Origin: Pseudomonas oleovorans subsp. oleovorans
Lineage (GTDB): Bacteria; Pseudomonadota; Gammaproteobacteria; Pseudomonadales; Pseudomonadaceae
Length of the DNA: 57,276 nt
Assembly (NCBI RefSeq): GCF_002197815.1
Contig: NZ_NIUB01000032.1
Span: 1-57,276, forward strand
Direction: 5' to 3'
The notes below the pieces were generated by a model. That model was not told where the DNA came from. It was given only the letters and a program-made list of their open reading frames with translations, and ran no database searches. Position 1 is the first letter of the stretch, and each line of letters begins with the position of its first letter. Position numbers and translations under genes: made by a program. Shown one piece after another: positions 1-7,657 of the stretch.

Positions 1-1
1 G

Positions 2-205
2 AACTGGCTGTTCAGCGACACGCCGAAAGGCGCTACCGCCAGCGCGCAGATCTACAGCCTGATCGAAACTGCCAAAGCCAACGGGCAAGAGCCTTACGCC
101 TGGTTGCGCCACATCCTTGAACGCCTGCCGACCGCCAGTAGTGTCGAGGATTACGAAGCGCTGCTGCCGTGGAACTGCTCGCCAGCTTCTGCCTCTGCTT
201 CCTGA
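2..205 (+). CDS. IS66 family transposase, C-terminal end (partial)
   Basis: An open frame enters from the left edge and reads NWLFSDTPKGATASAQIYSL, then the motif LRHILERLPTA and finally ALLPWNC before a TGA at 203-205. This is the conserved tail of the IS66 (TnpC) DDE transposase, where a glycine/alanine-rich helix follows the catalytic glutamate region. The catalytic core is outside the window. It is the third gene in typical IS66 elements, and the short non-coding tail to base 245 is as expected for that family. Confidence 0.85.
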   Translation, partial: NWLFSDTPKGATASAQIYSLIETAKANGQEPYAWLRHILERLPTASSVEDYEALLPWNCSPASASAS

Positions 206-232
206 AAAAACCCGTCCGCCAGGACGGGGTTT
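206..232 (+). terminator. Terminator-like hairpin after the IS66 transposase
   Basis: An A-rich left arm with CCCGTCC (208-217) pairs with GGACGGGGTTT (222-232) around a 4-base loop, with one G bulged. It directly follows the transposase stop codon, so it is likely the transcription terminator of the element. Confidence 0.6.
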
Positions 233-241
233 ATGGAGCGG

Positions 242-652
242 TTACATACCTTTCTTAACTCCCCGCCTCTGGAGAACCAATGATAGCGGGCCGATGCTTT
301 CGTCATAGCTCCTAGCCATTTTAAAAAAATAGCTTCGCGATGAATTAAGCAGCAAGCAAGCCTGACTGGTAGTTACTTCACCTGCTTTCCACTGCTTAAT
401 TACATTGAAACGCGCAGCAGCCAGCAATAGCGCATCTTCCGTATAGTTATTTATATCCCATACGGTGTCATTATTATCGGGCGTTATCCCTGCATTTAAA
501 TCAATTCTTTCGATGTCGCGCATAGAAACCATTAACGCTTCGCCAGATGCGCTAACGATTACCCTGATGTTCTTAGGGCTGAATATTTGCTGAACTTTTG
601 CGAGCTTTCCTTTCGCGACTACGAGTTCTCCAGGAGTTAGCTGGTCGGTCAT
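242..652 (-). pseudogene. N-terminal fragment of a TnsB/Mu-type DDE transposase, cut by IS66
   Basis: Starting at an ATG at 652 (an upstream ATG at 670 is also possible), the frame reads about 135 residues and ends by chance at a stop inside the IS66 terminal repeat. The last 60 residues resemble the helix-turn-helix linker of TnsB/TniA-like transposases: AARFNVIKQWKAGEVTTSQA, then SRSYFFKMARSYDE, then SLVLQRRGVKKG. In those proteins this segment leads into the catalytic rve domain, which is missing here. GC is much lower than in neighbouring genes, which suggests recent transfer. The family assignment is from pattern memory. A plain DNA-binding protein is the alternative. Confidence 0.55.
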
Positions 653-685
653 AGATAATTCCCATAACACTACGCAAACATGATC

Positions 686-732
686 AAAAAGTAGACTATG
701 AGCGGAGTTTTCGCCAGCGCAGTCTACTTTTT
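686..732. repeat. Perfect 12-bp inverted repeat upstream of the transposase fragment
   Basis: AAAAAGTAGACT at 686-697 is repeated inverted and exactly as AGTCTACTTTTT at 721-732, with a 23-bp spacer. It lies 34 bp upstream of the chosen start of the leftward transposase-like fragment. It could be an operator, a pair of transposase-binding sites near a transposon end, or a bidirectional terminator, since both strands end in a T run. Confidence 0.6.
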
Positions 733-882
733 AAACTATTTAACGCCTATGCTATTGATTTATTTATGAAAACCTTGCTCTCTTTTTTCAACAAGCGCCA
801 CAGGAGATCCGCTTTCAACGATCCCAGGTCAATCGCTTCTCAGGTCGAATTCCCTACGGCCTTCAGAACAGATGGCCCGCCC

Positions 883-914
883 TCATCAGGCATCAAAAAA
901 TGTATGCCTGATGA
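883..914. terminator. Hairpin downstream of the GNAT-Rnk gene
   Basis: TCATCAGGCAT (883-893) pairs perfectly with ATGCCTGATGA (904-914) around a 10-base A-rich loop. It lies 25 bp beyond the stop of the leftward GNAT-Rnk gene. No clean T run follows, so it may stabilise the transcript rather than terminate it. Confidence 0.45.
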
Positions 915-938
915 AGTAACGATGAGCCAAAGGAGCGA

Positions 939-1847
939 TTACAGGTGGTAATCGCCCGCAGCTTCCGGTTGATAAAGCACTTTACTGATCTCGATCCGGA
1001 GAGTCCGATCGGAAATCCGCCAGTCGATGGCGTCTCCCTCCTGGTAGCCGAGAATGGCCGCGCCGATATCGGAACACACCGAATATTTGCCGGCGCAGCT
1101 GTCGGCGTCTTCGGGATAGACCAAGGCCACTTCGATCTCGTCGTCCAGTTGCAGCAAGGCCTTGGAGTTCATCGTGACGACATTGCGTGCCACTTCCTCT
1201 GGCTTGACGACAACGGCACGCTCGAGCTCATGTTCGAGCTCGACAATGGCCGGCCCCTCCTCGAGTGCGATTAGGTTCTCGAGCCTGGCCTTGTCGATTT
1301 CAGTGATTTGGATTCCTGTAACGTCGGTACCGGCACTTTCGCGCAGGAGCTGGCGATAACTCCCCGCCGTCATGGAAAACGATTTCAATGTCGGCGTTTC
1401 GTTCTCGAGCATAAAACCGCTGCGCACAAAAGCTTTCAGCGAGCGCACGTTGTCCGGGTGGATCTTGGCGATAAGCTTCTCGGCGCGCATGTCGAGAAAG
1501 GCCAGTTTCATGCCTTCGCGGATCGTGCGGGCGCCGAGATTTCGGCCCCATTTGTCGCTGTCTCCGATGGCCAGGACGATCTCGCACTCCAGGCCCGTCT
1601 TGATCAGACGGACAAAGCCCACCGGCTCGTCATGCCGGTTATAGGCCATAAAGAAACGACCGCCCCGGTTGAACAGATGGGTCAGGATCGGCAACTGCGT
1701 CCGATCGATGACTTCCGCGATGGAACGGGAAACATGACGCGAGTCGCTCAGATAGCAGGTGACGCGCTCATCCTGCAACCACTCCATCAGCGTCAGCGCA
1801 TGTGCCCGAGTAATTTCAGGGCACAGCGAAATGAAAGGCTTGTTCAT
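939..1847 (-). CDS. GNAT acetyltransferase / Rnk (nucleoside diphosphate kinase regulator) fusion
   Basis: A 302-residue protein with two parts. Residues about 1-170 have a GNAT N-acetyltransferase pattern, including GRNLGARTIREGMKLAF as the acetyl-CoA loop and AKIHPDNVRSLKAFVRSGF as the closing segment. Residues about 172-302 match Rnk, a GreA/GreB-C-terminal-like domain that binds RNA polymerase. Typical Rnk elements visible are VVTMNSKALLQLDD, VYPEDADSCAGKYSV, DIGAAILGYQEGDAIDW and the tail VLYQPEAAGDYHL. The ATG at 1847 is preferred to an in-frame GTG at 1856. The fusion suggests an acetyltransferase acting at or near transcribing RNA polymerase, but its substrate cannot be read from sequence. 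It sits alone beside mobile-element remains. Confidence 0.85.
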   Translation of the reverse strand: MNKPFISLCPEITRAHALTLMEWLQDERVTCYLSDSRHVSRSIAEVIDRTQLPILTHLFNRGGRFFMAYNRHDEPVGFVRLIKTGLECEIVLAIGDSDKWGRNLGARTIREGMKLAFLDMRAEKLIAKIHPDNVRSLKAFVRSGFMLENETPTLKSFSMTAGSYRQLLRESAGTDVTGIQITEIDKARLENLIALEEGPAIVELEHELERAVVVKPEEVARNVVTMNSKALLQLDDEIEVALVYPEDADSCAGKYSVCSDIGAAILGYQEGDAIDWRISDRTLRIEISKVLYQPEAAGDYHL

Positions 1848-2171
1848 CTTCACCACACACTTATTTGTAAAGAATGAAAGCCCTTCATGGCTATGGCCAT
1901 GACGGTTCTTTCGCGACCGGTTACTTTAAGCCATAACGCGAGTAACGCCGAACCGTCTGCGCACTTTTCTCTTCGACAGCCTGCACAACGGGCTGAACCG
2001 CCCTCTCCTGCAGTTGCCGCTACAGCTGCGTGCGTAGTATGACTCTTTCGAACTCCACACTGCGGCTGCTGTGCTCCTGCAGCTGCTGACAGAGCAGTGG
2101 TGACTCGCGAGGCGTTATTGCCTCTACATAAATGTGGCAGGCTCTGTCACGAGTCGTTCAGGCTTTTTTCA
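1848..2171. other. Non-coding gap between the GNAT-Rnk and SDR genes
   Basis: No credible gene is visible in these 324 bases. The first part must hold the promoter of the leftward GNAT-Rnk gene. The rest lies downstream of the SDR gene and shows no strong terminator hairpin. Its base composition is mixed and I see no repeat longer than chance. Confidence 0.6.
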
Positions 2172-3026
2172 TCAGCCGTTGACCACGCTGCCGCCGTTGA
2201 CATGCAGCATCTGCCCGGTGACATAAGAGGCATCGTTGCTGGCCAGATAAACGAATGCCGGGGCAACCTCTGCAGGTTGTCCGGGGCGCCCCAGCGGCGT
2301 GTCGGCGCCGAACTCGGAGACCTTCTCGGCACTGAAGGTGGACGGGATCAGCGGCGTCCAGATCGGCCCGGGTGCAACGCCATTGACGCGAATGCCACGT
2401 GGCGCCAGGTTGATCGACAGCGAGCGGGTGAACGAGGTGATCGCGCCCTTGGTCGAGGAATAGTCGAGCAGCATCGGGTTGCCCTTGTAGGCCGTCACCG
2501 AACTGGTATTGATGATGCTCGAGCCCGGCTGCAGATGCTCCAGCGCGACCTTGGTCAGGTGGAACATGGCGAAGATGTTGGTGCGGAAGGTCTGCTCCCA
2601 CTGCGCCTCGTCGAGCGCTTCGAGATTGTGCTCGGGATGCTGTTCGCCGGCGTTGTTGATGAGGATATCCAGGCGCCCCCACTTGGCGATCACGGCGTCG
2701 ACCACGCACTGGCAGAAGCCGCCGTCGCCCACGTCACCGGCCAGGGCGATGGCTTCGCCGCCGTGGTACGTTACCTCGTCGAGGGTTTTCTGCGCGTCTT
2801 CATCCTCGTTCAGGTAAACCAATGCAACCTTGGCGCCTTCCAGGGCGTAGTGCACGGCAACGGCGCGGCCGATACTGCTGTCGCCGCCGGTGATGATCGC
2901 CACCTTGCCGGTCAGCTTGCCGGCAGCGCGGTAATCATCGGCAAGGTAGATCGGCTCAGGGTGCATGGCGTGTTCGACACCAGGTTGCCGCTGCTGATGC
3001 TGAGGCGGCAGGGTCTTGTCGTTCAT
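2172..3026 (-). CDS. SDR family oxidoreductase (YghA-like)
   Basis: A 284-residue short-chain dehydrogenase with the N-terminal extension (about 40 residues) of the YghA/general-stress subgroup. It has NNAG at 124-127, catalytic Ser176, Tyr189 and Lys193 (YSSTK), and PGPIWTPL after the active site. The nucleotide motif at 46-53 reads TGGDSSIG, whereas the family normally has TGGDSGIG, so one glycine of the dinucleotide loop is serine. AGGAGG lies about 8 bases before the ATG. It is encoded just downstream of the galU remnant, 25 bp away and on the same strand. The substrate is unknown. This subgroup acts on aldehydes, alcohols or sugars. Confidence 0.85.
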   Translation of the reverse strand: MNDKTLPPQHQQRQPGVEHAMHPEPIYLADDYRAAGKLTGKVAIITGGDSSIGRAVAVHYALEGAKVALVYLNEDEDAQKTLDEVTYHGGEAIALAGDVGDGGFCQCVVDAVIAKWGRLDILINNAGEQHPEHNLEALDEAQWEQTFRTNIFAMFHLTKVALEHLQPGSSIINTSSVTAYKGNPMLLDYSSTKGAITSFTRSLSINLAPRGIRVNGVAPGPIWTPLIPSTFSAEKVSEFGADTPLGRPGQPAEVAPAFVYLASNDASYVTGQMLHVNGGSVVNG

Positions 3027-3051
3027 CCTTCGCTCCTCCTTTCGCTGGTGT

Positions 3052-3665
3052 TCAGACGGCCTTCAGCTGCGGGCTCGCAGTCATCACCGGATGAGTCTTG
3101 TGGCGATTCTCGAAGCAGAAGTTGGTGGCCTGCACGTAGCCTTCGGCCGAACCGCAATCGAAGCGGCGACCCTTGAACTTGTAGGCCAGCACACAGCCCT
3201 GCTGGGCCTGCTTCATCAGCGCGTCGGTGATCTGGATCTCGCCGCTCTTGCCCGATTCGGTCTGCTCGATCAGCTCGAAGATATCCGGCGTGAGGATGTA
3301 GCGGCCGATGATCGCCAGGTTCGACGGTGCATCTTCGGGGTTGGGTTTTTCCACCATCCGCTCGATGCGGAAGATGTCGTCGCGCAGCGCTTCGCCGGCG
3401 ATCACGCCGTAGCGCGAAACCTCCTCCATCGGTACTTCCTGAATGGCGACGATGGAACAGCGGAACTGTTCGTAGAGTTTGACCATCTGGGCCAGCACGC
3501 CGTCGCCTTCCAGGTTCAGGCACAGGTCATCGGCCAGCACCACGGCGAACGCCTTGTCGCCGATCAACGGGCGACCGGTCAGAATGGCGTGGCCCAGGCC
3601 CTTCATCTCCACCTAGCGGGTGTAGGAGAAGGTGCATTGATCGATCAGATGACGAACACCGGCGC
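3052..3665 (-). pseudogene. 5'-truncated galU paralog with an internal stop
   Basis: About 200 residues of UTP-glucose-1-phosphate uridylyltransferase remain, from GVRHLIDQCTFSYTR to the C-terminus. The nucleotide-binding N-terminus (about 90 residues) is absent; upstream of roughly 3665 the sequence is unrelated. A TAG at 3613-3615 stands where the intact copy at 6776-7615 has CAG (Gln in YTRQVEMKGLGHAI), a single C-to-T change. The remainder differs from the intact copy at many positions, for example MEEVSRYGV against KDETSKYGV, so this is an old paralog and not a fresh duplicate. A 186-residue product could start at the Met after the stop but would lack the active-site N-terminus. Confidence 0.85.
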
Positions 3666-3752
3666 CGTTTCGCTGCTGCAATTTTGCGAAGTGCGACACC
3701 TCGACCTCAGCACGCGGATGCCGAGGTGCCGCAGCCAGCGACAAGCCGCCCT

Positions 3753-4133
3753 CTAGGCGAGATAACGGCTCACTTCGATCAGATTGCCGTCCGGGTCGCG
3801 AAAATACACTGACTCGATTGGCCCGACGGCGCCGGTGCGTGCCACCGGCCCCTCCTCTACCGTCACGCCCTGCTCGGCAAGATGAGCCATTACGCGCTCC
3901 AGCGGCCACAGGGTGATCAGGCACAGATCGATGGCGCCTGGTGTCGGCTTGATCGCCTTGGGTTCGAACTCACGCCCGGCCTGATGCAGATTGAATTTCT
4001 GCTGGCCGAATACCAGAGCACTGCGCCCGGCGCCGAAACGCTCGTGGCGCATGCCCAGCACGCGCTGGTAAAAGTCGACGGTGGTATCGATATCCGCCAC
4101 CGTCAGTACCAGATGGTCCAGTCTCTCGATCAT
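3753..4133 (-). CDS. VOC family (glyoxalase-fold) protein
   Basis: A 126-residue single-domain vicinal oxygen chelate protein starting MIERLDHLVLTVADIDTTVDFY. It continues with FGQQKFNLHQ and ends DPDGNLIEVSRYL, which contains the usual metal-binding Glu in strand 8. His7 and Glu121 are plausible metal ligands. The ATG lies two bases from the stop of the upstream TRIC gene, so the two are translated from one message. The exact substrate is unknown; this subgroup is often annotated as virulence-associated or fosfomycin-like, without proof. Confidence 0.85.
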   Translation of the reverse strand: MIERLDHLVLTVADIDTTVDFYQRVLGMRHERFGAGRSALVFGQQKFNLHQAGREFEPKAIKPTPGAIDLCLITLWPLERVMAHLAEQGVTVEEGPVARTGAVGPIESVYFRDPDGNLIEVSRYLA

Positions 4134-4135
4134 GC

Positions 4136-4759
4136 TCAATGCCTGTCCAGCAGATGAAAACGCGGCAACCCGAGGTGCCAGTGGATCGCCGCCAGGCGCG
4201 CTGCCAGCACTACGAACATTGCCGCTGCGGTATCCAGCCAGTGCGGCGTGCCCAGGGCACGCAGGCCGATAAAGGTCAGAGCGCCGGCGATGCAGGCCGT
4301 GGCGTAGATTTCCTTCTGGAAGATCAGCGGAATCTCGTTGCACAGCACGTCGCGAATCACCCCACCAACCACACCGGTCATCACCCCCATGATCACCGCG
4401 GTACTGATCGGCGTGCCGTGCTGCAGCGCCAGCTCGGTGCCATACACGGTGAACACGGCCAGGCCGAAGGCGTCGGCGATCAACAGACCTTTCTCGTGAA
4501 TCGGCCGGGTCATACGCACCCAGGCCACCGTGCCCAGCGCCGCCAGGGAGGCGACCAGGATGTAGGTGTCATCGCGAATCCAGCTGACCGGGTGGTTGTC
4601 CAGAATCAGGTCGCGCAGCGTGCCGCCGCCCAGCGCGGTGACGATGGCCATCACCAGCACGCCGAACAGGTCCATGGACTTGCGCCCCGCCATCAGCGCC
4701 CCGGTGATGGCAAATACCGCCACGCCGAACAGGTCGGCGACATAGAAAAGCTTTTCCAT
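4136..4759 (-). CDS. TRIC cation channel family protein (YadS-like, UPF0126)
   Basis: A 207-residue integral membrane protein made of two similar halves, each with about three transmembrane helices. The repeats carry FAITGALMAGRKSMDLFG with GGGTLRDLIL, and FTVYGTELAL with GGVIRDVL. Prokaryotic members have been shown to form trimeric cation channels. The start at 4759 gives the expected MEKLFYVADLFGVAVFAI; a longer reading to 4858 overlaps gor and is rejected. It lies 7 bp after gor and is followed by the VOC gene, forming a gor-TRIC-VOC operon. Confidence 0.88.
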   Translation of the reverse strand: MEKLFYVADLFGVAVFAITGALMAGRKSMDLFGVLVMAIVTALGGGTLRDLILDNHPVSWIRDDTYILVASLAALGTVAWVRMTRPIHEKGLLIADAFGLAVFTVYGTELALQHGTPISTAVIMGVMTGVVGGVIRDVLCNEIPLIFQKEIYATACIAGALTFIGLRALGTPHWLDTAAAMFVVLAARLAAIHWHLGLPRFHLLDRH

Positions 4760-4766
4760 GCTGTCC

Positions 4767-6125
4767 TCAGCGGCTGACCGGCGTACGCAGGGTGACGAAC
4801 TCCTCGGCGGCGCTCGGGTGCACGCCGATGGTCTCATCGAAGATCTGCTTGGTCGCACCGGCTTTCAGCGCAACAGCCAGGCCCTGGACGATCTCGCCGG
4901 CCTCCGGGCCGACCATATGGCAGCCGAGCACACGGTCGCTGTCGGCATCGACCACCAGCTTCATCAGCGTGCGTTCCGGGTTCTCGGTCAGCGTCAGCTT
5001 CATCGGGCGGAAGCGGCTCTCGAAGATCTTCACCTTGTGCCCGGCTGCGATGGCCTGCTCTTCACTCAGGCCAACGGTGCCGATGTTCGGCAGGCTGAAC
5101 ACGGCGGTGGGGATCATGCTGTAATCCAGCGGCCGGTATTCCTCGGGCTTGAACAATCGGCGCGCCACGGCCATGCCTTCGGCCAGCGCCACGGGCGTGA
5201 GCTGTACGCGGCCGATCACGTCGCCAAGGGCGAGAATCGACGGCGTGGAGGTCTGGAACAGGTCATCGACTTCGACATAGCCGCGCTTGTCCAGCTTGAC
5301 CTCGACGTTTTCCAGGCCGAGGTTGTCCAGCATCGGCCGGCGGCCGGTGGCGTAGAACACGCAATCGGCCTCCAGTACGCGACCATCCTTGAGCGTCGCG
5401 GCCAGGCTGCCATCGGCCTGGCGCTCGATGCTGGCGATGTCGGCGTTGAACTGCAGATCCAGGCCCTTCTTGCTCAGCTCGTCGCGCAGGTGCTCGCGCA
5501 CCGCACCATCGAAGCCACGCAGGAACAGGTCGCCGCGATACAGCAGCGAGGTAGTTGCACCCAGGCCATGGAAGATCGAAGCAAACTCCACGGCGATATA
5601 ACCGCCGCCCACCACCAGTACGCGCTTGGGCAGTTGCTTGAGGAAGAAGGCTTCGTTGGAGCTGATGGCGTGTTCGCGACCGGGAATATCGGGAATCTGC
5701 GGCCAGCCGCCGGTGGCGATCAGGATGCGTTCAGTGCTGTGGCGTTGGCCGTTCACTTCGACGGTATGCGCATCGACGATGCGCGCATGCCCCTCGAATA
5801 GACTGACGCCGCTGTTGGTCAACAGATTGCGGTAGATGCCATTGAGGCGTTCGATCTCGCGGTTCTTGTTGGCGATCAATGTCGCCCAGTCGAAATTCGC
5901 TTCGCCCAGCGACCAGCCGAAACCCGAGGCCTGCTCGAAGTCCTCGGCGAAATGCGCGCCGTACACCAGCAGTTTTTTCGGTACGCAGCCGACGTTGACG
6001 CAGGTGCCGCCCAGGTAGCGGCTCTCGGCGACCGCAACGCGCGCACCGAAACCTGCGGCGAAGCGCGCCGCACGCACGCCGCCGGAACCGGCGCCGATAA
6101 CGAACAGGTCGAAGTCGTAACTCAT
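4767..6125 (-). CDS. gor: Glutathione-disulfide reductase
   Basis: A 452-residue flavoprotein disulfide reductase that regenerates glutathione with NADPH in the cytoplasm. The FAD motif GAGSGG is at 11-16, the redox pair is GGTCVNVGCVPKK (Cys42/Cys47), and the second nucleotide fold carries VVGGGYIAVEFASIF. The C-terminal catalytic HPSAAEE is present near 438-444. The conserved YATGRRP and LGDVIGRVQLTPVA segments are intact. The length is normal for GorA. It leads the TRIC and VOC genes, with AAGGAG-like sequence before the ATG. Confidence 0.95.
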   Translation of the reverse strand: MSYDFDLFVIGAGSGGVRAARFAAGFGARVAVAESRYLGGTCVNVGCVPKKLLVYGAHFAEDFEQASGFGWSLGEANFDWATLIANKNREIERLNGIYRNLLTNSGVSLFEGHARIVDAHTVEVNGQRHSTERILIATGGWPQIPDIPGREHAISSNEAFFLKQLPKRVLVVGGGYIAVEFASIFHGLGATTSLLYRGDLFLRGFDGAVREHLRDELSKKGLDLQFNADIASIERQADGSLAATLKDGRVLEADCVFYATGRRPMLDNLGLENVEVKLDKRGYVEVDDLFQTSTPSILALGDVIGRVQLTPVALAEGMAVARRLFKPEEYRPLDYSMIPTAVFSLPNIGTVGLSEEQAIAAGHKVKIFESRFRPMKLTLTENPERTLMKLVVDADSDRVLGCHMVGPEAGEIVQGLAVALKAGATKQIFDETIGVHPSAAEEFVTLRTPVSR

Positions 6126-6197
6126 GAGGTATCTCCTTGGCAGACGAGGAGCATACCGTAAAGGCCCGCGCTAAGCTGTTAGGCAGAGGAGAACACC

Positions 6198-6620
6198 ATG
6201 CGCCCTACCCTGACTCACCTGGCCCTGCACGTCCCCGATCTCGACGCCTGCATTGCCTTCTATCAGCGTTTCTGTGGCATGCAGGTGATCCACGAGCGCC
6301 CCGGCAAGGGCACACGCATCGTCTGGATGGCCGAGCCCGGCAAGGAGCACCAGTTCATCTTCGTGATCATGCCCGGCGGCCAAGACAGGAACCTGGCCGC
6401 CAATGACTACAGCCACTTCGGCTTCGCCCTGGGCAGCCGCGCAGAGGTCGATCGCATCGCCGCCATGGCCGAACAAGCGGGCTGCCTGATCTGGCCACCG
6501 CGCGACGAGCCCTACCCGGTCGGCTACTACTGCGGCCTACGCGACCCAGCCGGTAACTACGTCGAGTTCAGCTACGGCCAGCCGCTCGGGCCTGGCTCCG
6601 AGGAAATGCCCATCCCCTGA
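6198..6620 (+). CDS. VOC family (glyoxalase-fold) protein
   Basis: A 140-residue vicinal oxygen chelate protein with HLALHVPDLDACIAFYQRF at the N-terminus, HFGFAL in the middle and DPAGNYVEFSYGQ near the C-terminus. His and Glu residues at these places form the usual metal site. AGGAG precedes the ATG. It diverges from gor, with 72 bp between the starts, so both promoters are packed there. It is not closely similar to the VOC protein at 3753. The substrate is unknown. Confidence 0.85.
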   Translation: MRPTLTHLALHVPDLDACIAFYQRFCGMQVIHERPGKGTRIVWMAEPGKEHQFIFVIMPGGQDRNLAANDYSHFGFALGSRAEVDRIAAMAEQAGCLIWPPRDEPYPVGYYCGLRDPAGNYVEFSYGQPLGPGSEEMPIP

Positions 6621-6624
6621 AATG

Positions 6625-6652
6625 CAAAACGCCACCCAAGGGTGGCGTCAGT
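6625..6652 (+). terminator. Rho-independent terminator after the VOC gene
   Basis: ACGCCACCC (6629-6637) pairs with GGGTGGCGT (6640-6648) around a two-base loop, a few bases after the VOC stop codon. It is preceded by AAAA and followed by a short T-containing stretch. Confidence 0.7.
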
Positions 6653-6674
6653 TTGAGCATCAATGCACCGAGTC

Positions 6675-6750
6675 TGTAGGAGCGGCGCCCCGCCGCGAAC
6701 CGGAACGACGAGGCATCGCAAAGCTTCGCCCCGGGGCGGAGCTCCTACGA
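6675..6750. repeat. REP-like palindromic repeat
   Basis: TGTAGGAGCGG opens the segment and the inverted GCTCCTAC closes it, with GCCCCGCCGCGAA and CTTCGCCCCGGGGC between them. The GTAGGAGC...CCGCGAA style is that of Pseudomonas intergenic REP/BIME elements. It lies between the VOC terminator and the 3' end of galU. Only one full unit is visible in the window. Confidence 0.65.
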
Positions 6751-6775
6751 AAGGCTGCTCTGATAAGCAGGCGTA

Positions 6776-7615
6776 TCAGAACGCCTTGCCGGTCTTGTAC
6801 AGGTTCTCGAAGCAGAAATTGGTCGCGTCGATGTAACCCTCGGCGCTACCGCAGTCGAAACGCTGGCCCTTGAACTTGTATGCCATCACACAGCCCTGCT
6901 GGGCCTGGCGCATCAGCGCATCAGTGATCTGGATTTCGCCACCCTTGCCCGGCGGCGTGCTGCGAATCAGATCGAAGATGTCCGGGGTGAGGATGTAGCG
7001 GCCGATGATCGCCAGGTTCGACGGCGCGTCCTCGGGCTTGGGCTTCTCCACCATGTTGCTGACACGGTAGATGTCATCGCGGATCATCTCACCGGCGATC
7101 ACGCCATACTTGGACGTCTCGTCCTTCGGCACTTCCTGAATCGCCACGATGGAGCAGCGGAACTGGTTGTACAGCTTGACCATCTGCGCCAGCACGCTAT
7201 CGCCTTCCAGGTTCAGGCACAGGTCGTCAGCCAGTACCACAGCGAACGGCTCGTCACCGATCAGCGGCTGACCGCAGAGGATGGCGTGGCCCAGGCCTTT
7301 CATTTCGACCTGACGGGTGTAGGAGAAGCTGCACTCGTCGATCAGACGACGGATGCCAACCAGGTACTTCTCCTTGTCGGTGCCCTTGATCTGGTGTTCG
7401 AGCTCGTAGCTCACATCGAAGTGGTCTTCCAGCGCGCGCTTGCCGCGCCCGGTGACGATGGAAATCTGGTTGAGGCCAGCCTCGAGTGCCTCTTCAACCC
7501 CATATTGAATCAGTGGCTTGTTCACCACCGGCAACATTTCCTTGGGCATTGCCTTGGTAGCAGGCAGGAAGCGCGTGCCGTAACCGGCAGCGGGGAACAG
7601 GCATTTCTTGATCAT
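6776..7615 (-). CDS. galU: UTP-glucose-1-phosphate uridylyltransferase
   Basis: A 279-residue enzyme that makes UDP-glucose from UTP and glucose-1-phosphate. It has the nucleotidyltransferase signature AAGYGTRFLPATKAMPKEMLP at 8-28, VLADDL for metal binding and FDCGSAEGYIDATNFC near the C-terminus. The length matches Pseudomonas GalU. It lies 42 bp downstream of ugd on the same strand. Together the two make UDP-glucose and UDP-glucuronate for LPS and exopolysaccharide. A decayed paralog lies at 3052-3665. Confidence 0.95.
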   Translation of the reverse strand: MIKKCLFPAAGYGTRFLPATKAMPKEMLPVVNKPLIQYGVEEALEAGLNQISIVTGRGKRALEDHFDVSYELEHQIKGTDKEKYLVGIRRLIDECSFSYTRQVEMKGLGHAILCGQPLIGDEPFAVVLADDLCLNLEGDSVLAQMVKLYNQFRCSIVAIQEVPKDETSKYGVIAGEMIRDDIYRVSNMVEKPKPEDAPSNLAIIGRYILTPDIFDLIRSTPPGKGGEIQITDALMRQAQQGCVMAYKFKGQRFDCGSAEGYIDATNFCFENLYKTGKAF

Positions 7616-7657
7616 GGGACTCCCTAGTGGGGATGGTTGGAATGCGCGCTCAGTCTA

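Larger units (their letters stand above)
1..245 (+). mobile_element. Right end of an IS66-family insertion sequence
   Basis: The first bases encode the C-terminal end of an IS66 transposase. They are followed by a hairpin and then by GGAGCGGTTAC at 235-245, whose reverse complement GTAACCGCTCC has the GTAA-C-G look of IS66-type terminal repeats. The element therefore probably ends at 245. The left part lies outside the window, so neither the partner repeat nor the 8-bp target duplication can be checked here. The end coincides with the point where a transposase-like reading frame on the other strand stops, consistent with insertion into that gene. Confidence 0.6.

Noticed and set aside
766..951. 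61-codon rightward frame between the transposase fragment and the GNAT-Rnk gene
   Set aside because: It has no ribosome site or recognisable protein and runs through the hairpin and the 3' end of the GNAT-Rnk gene.
2097..3176. Long rightward frame opposite the SDR gene
   Set aside because: It is an antisense frame in high-GC coding DNA; the leftward SDR has all motifs.
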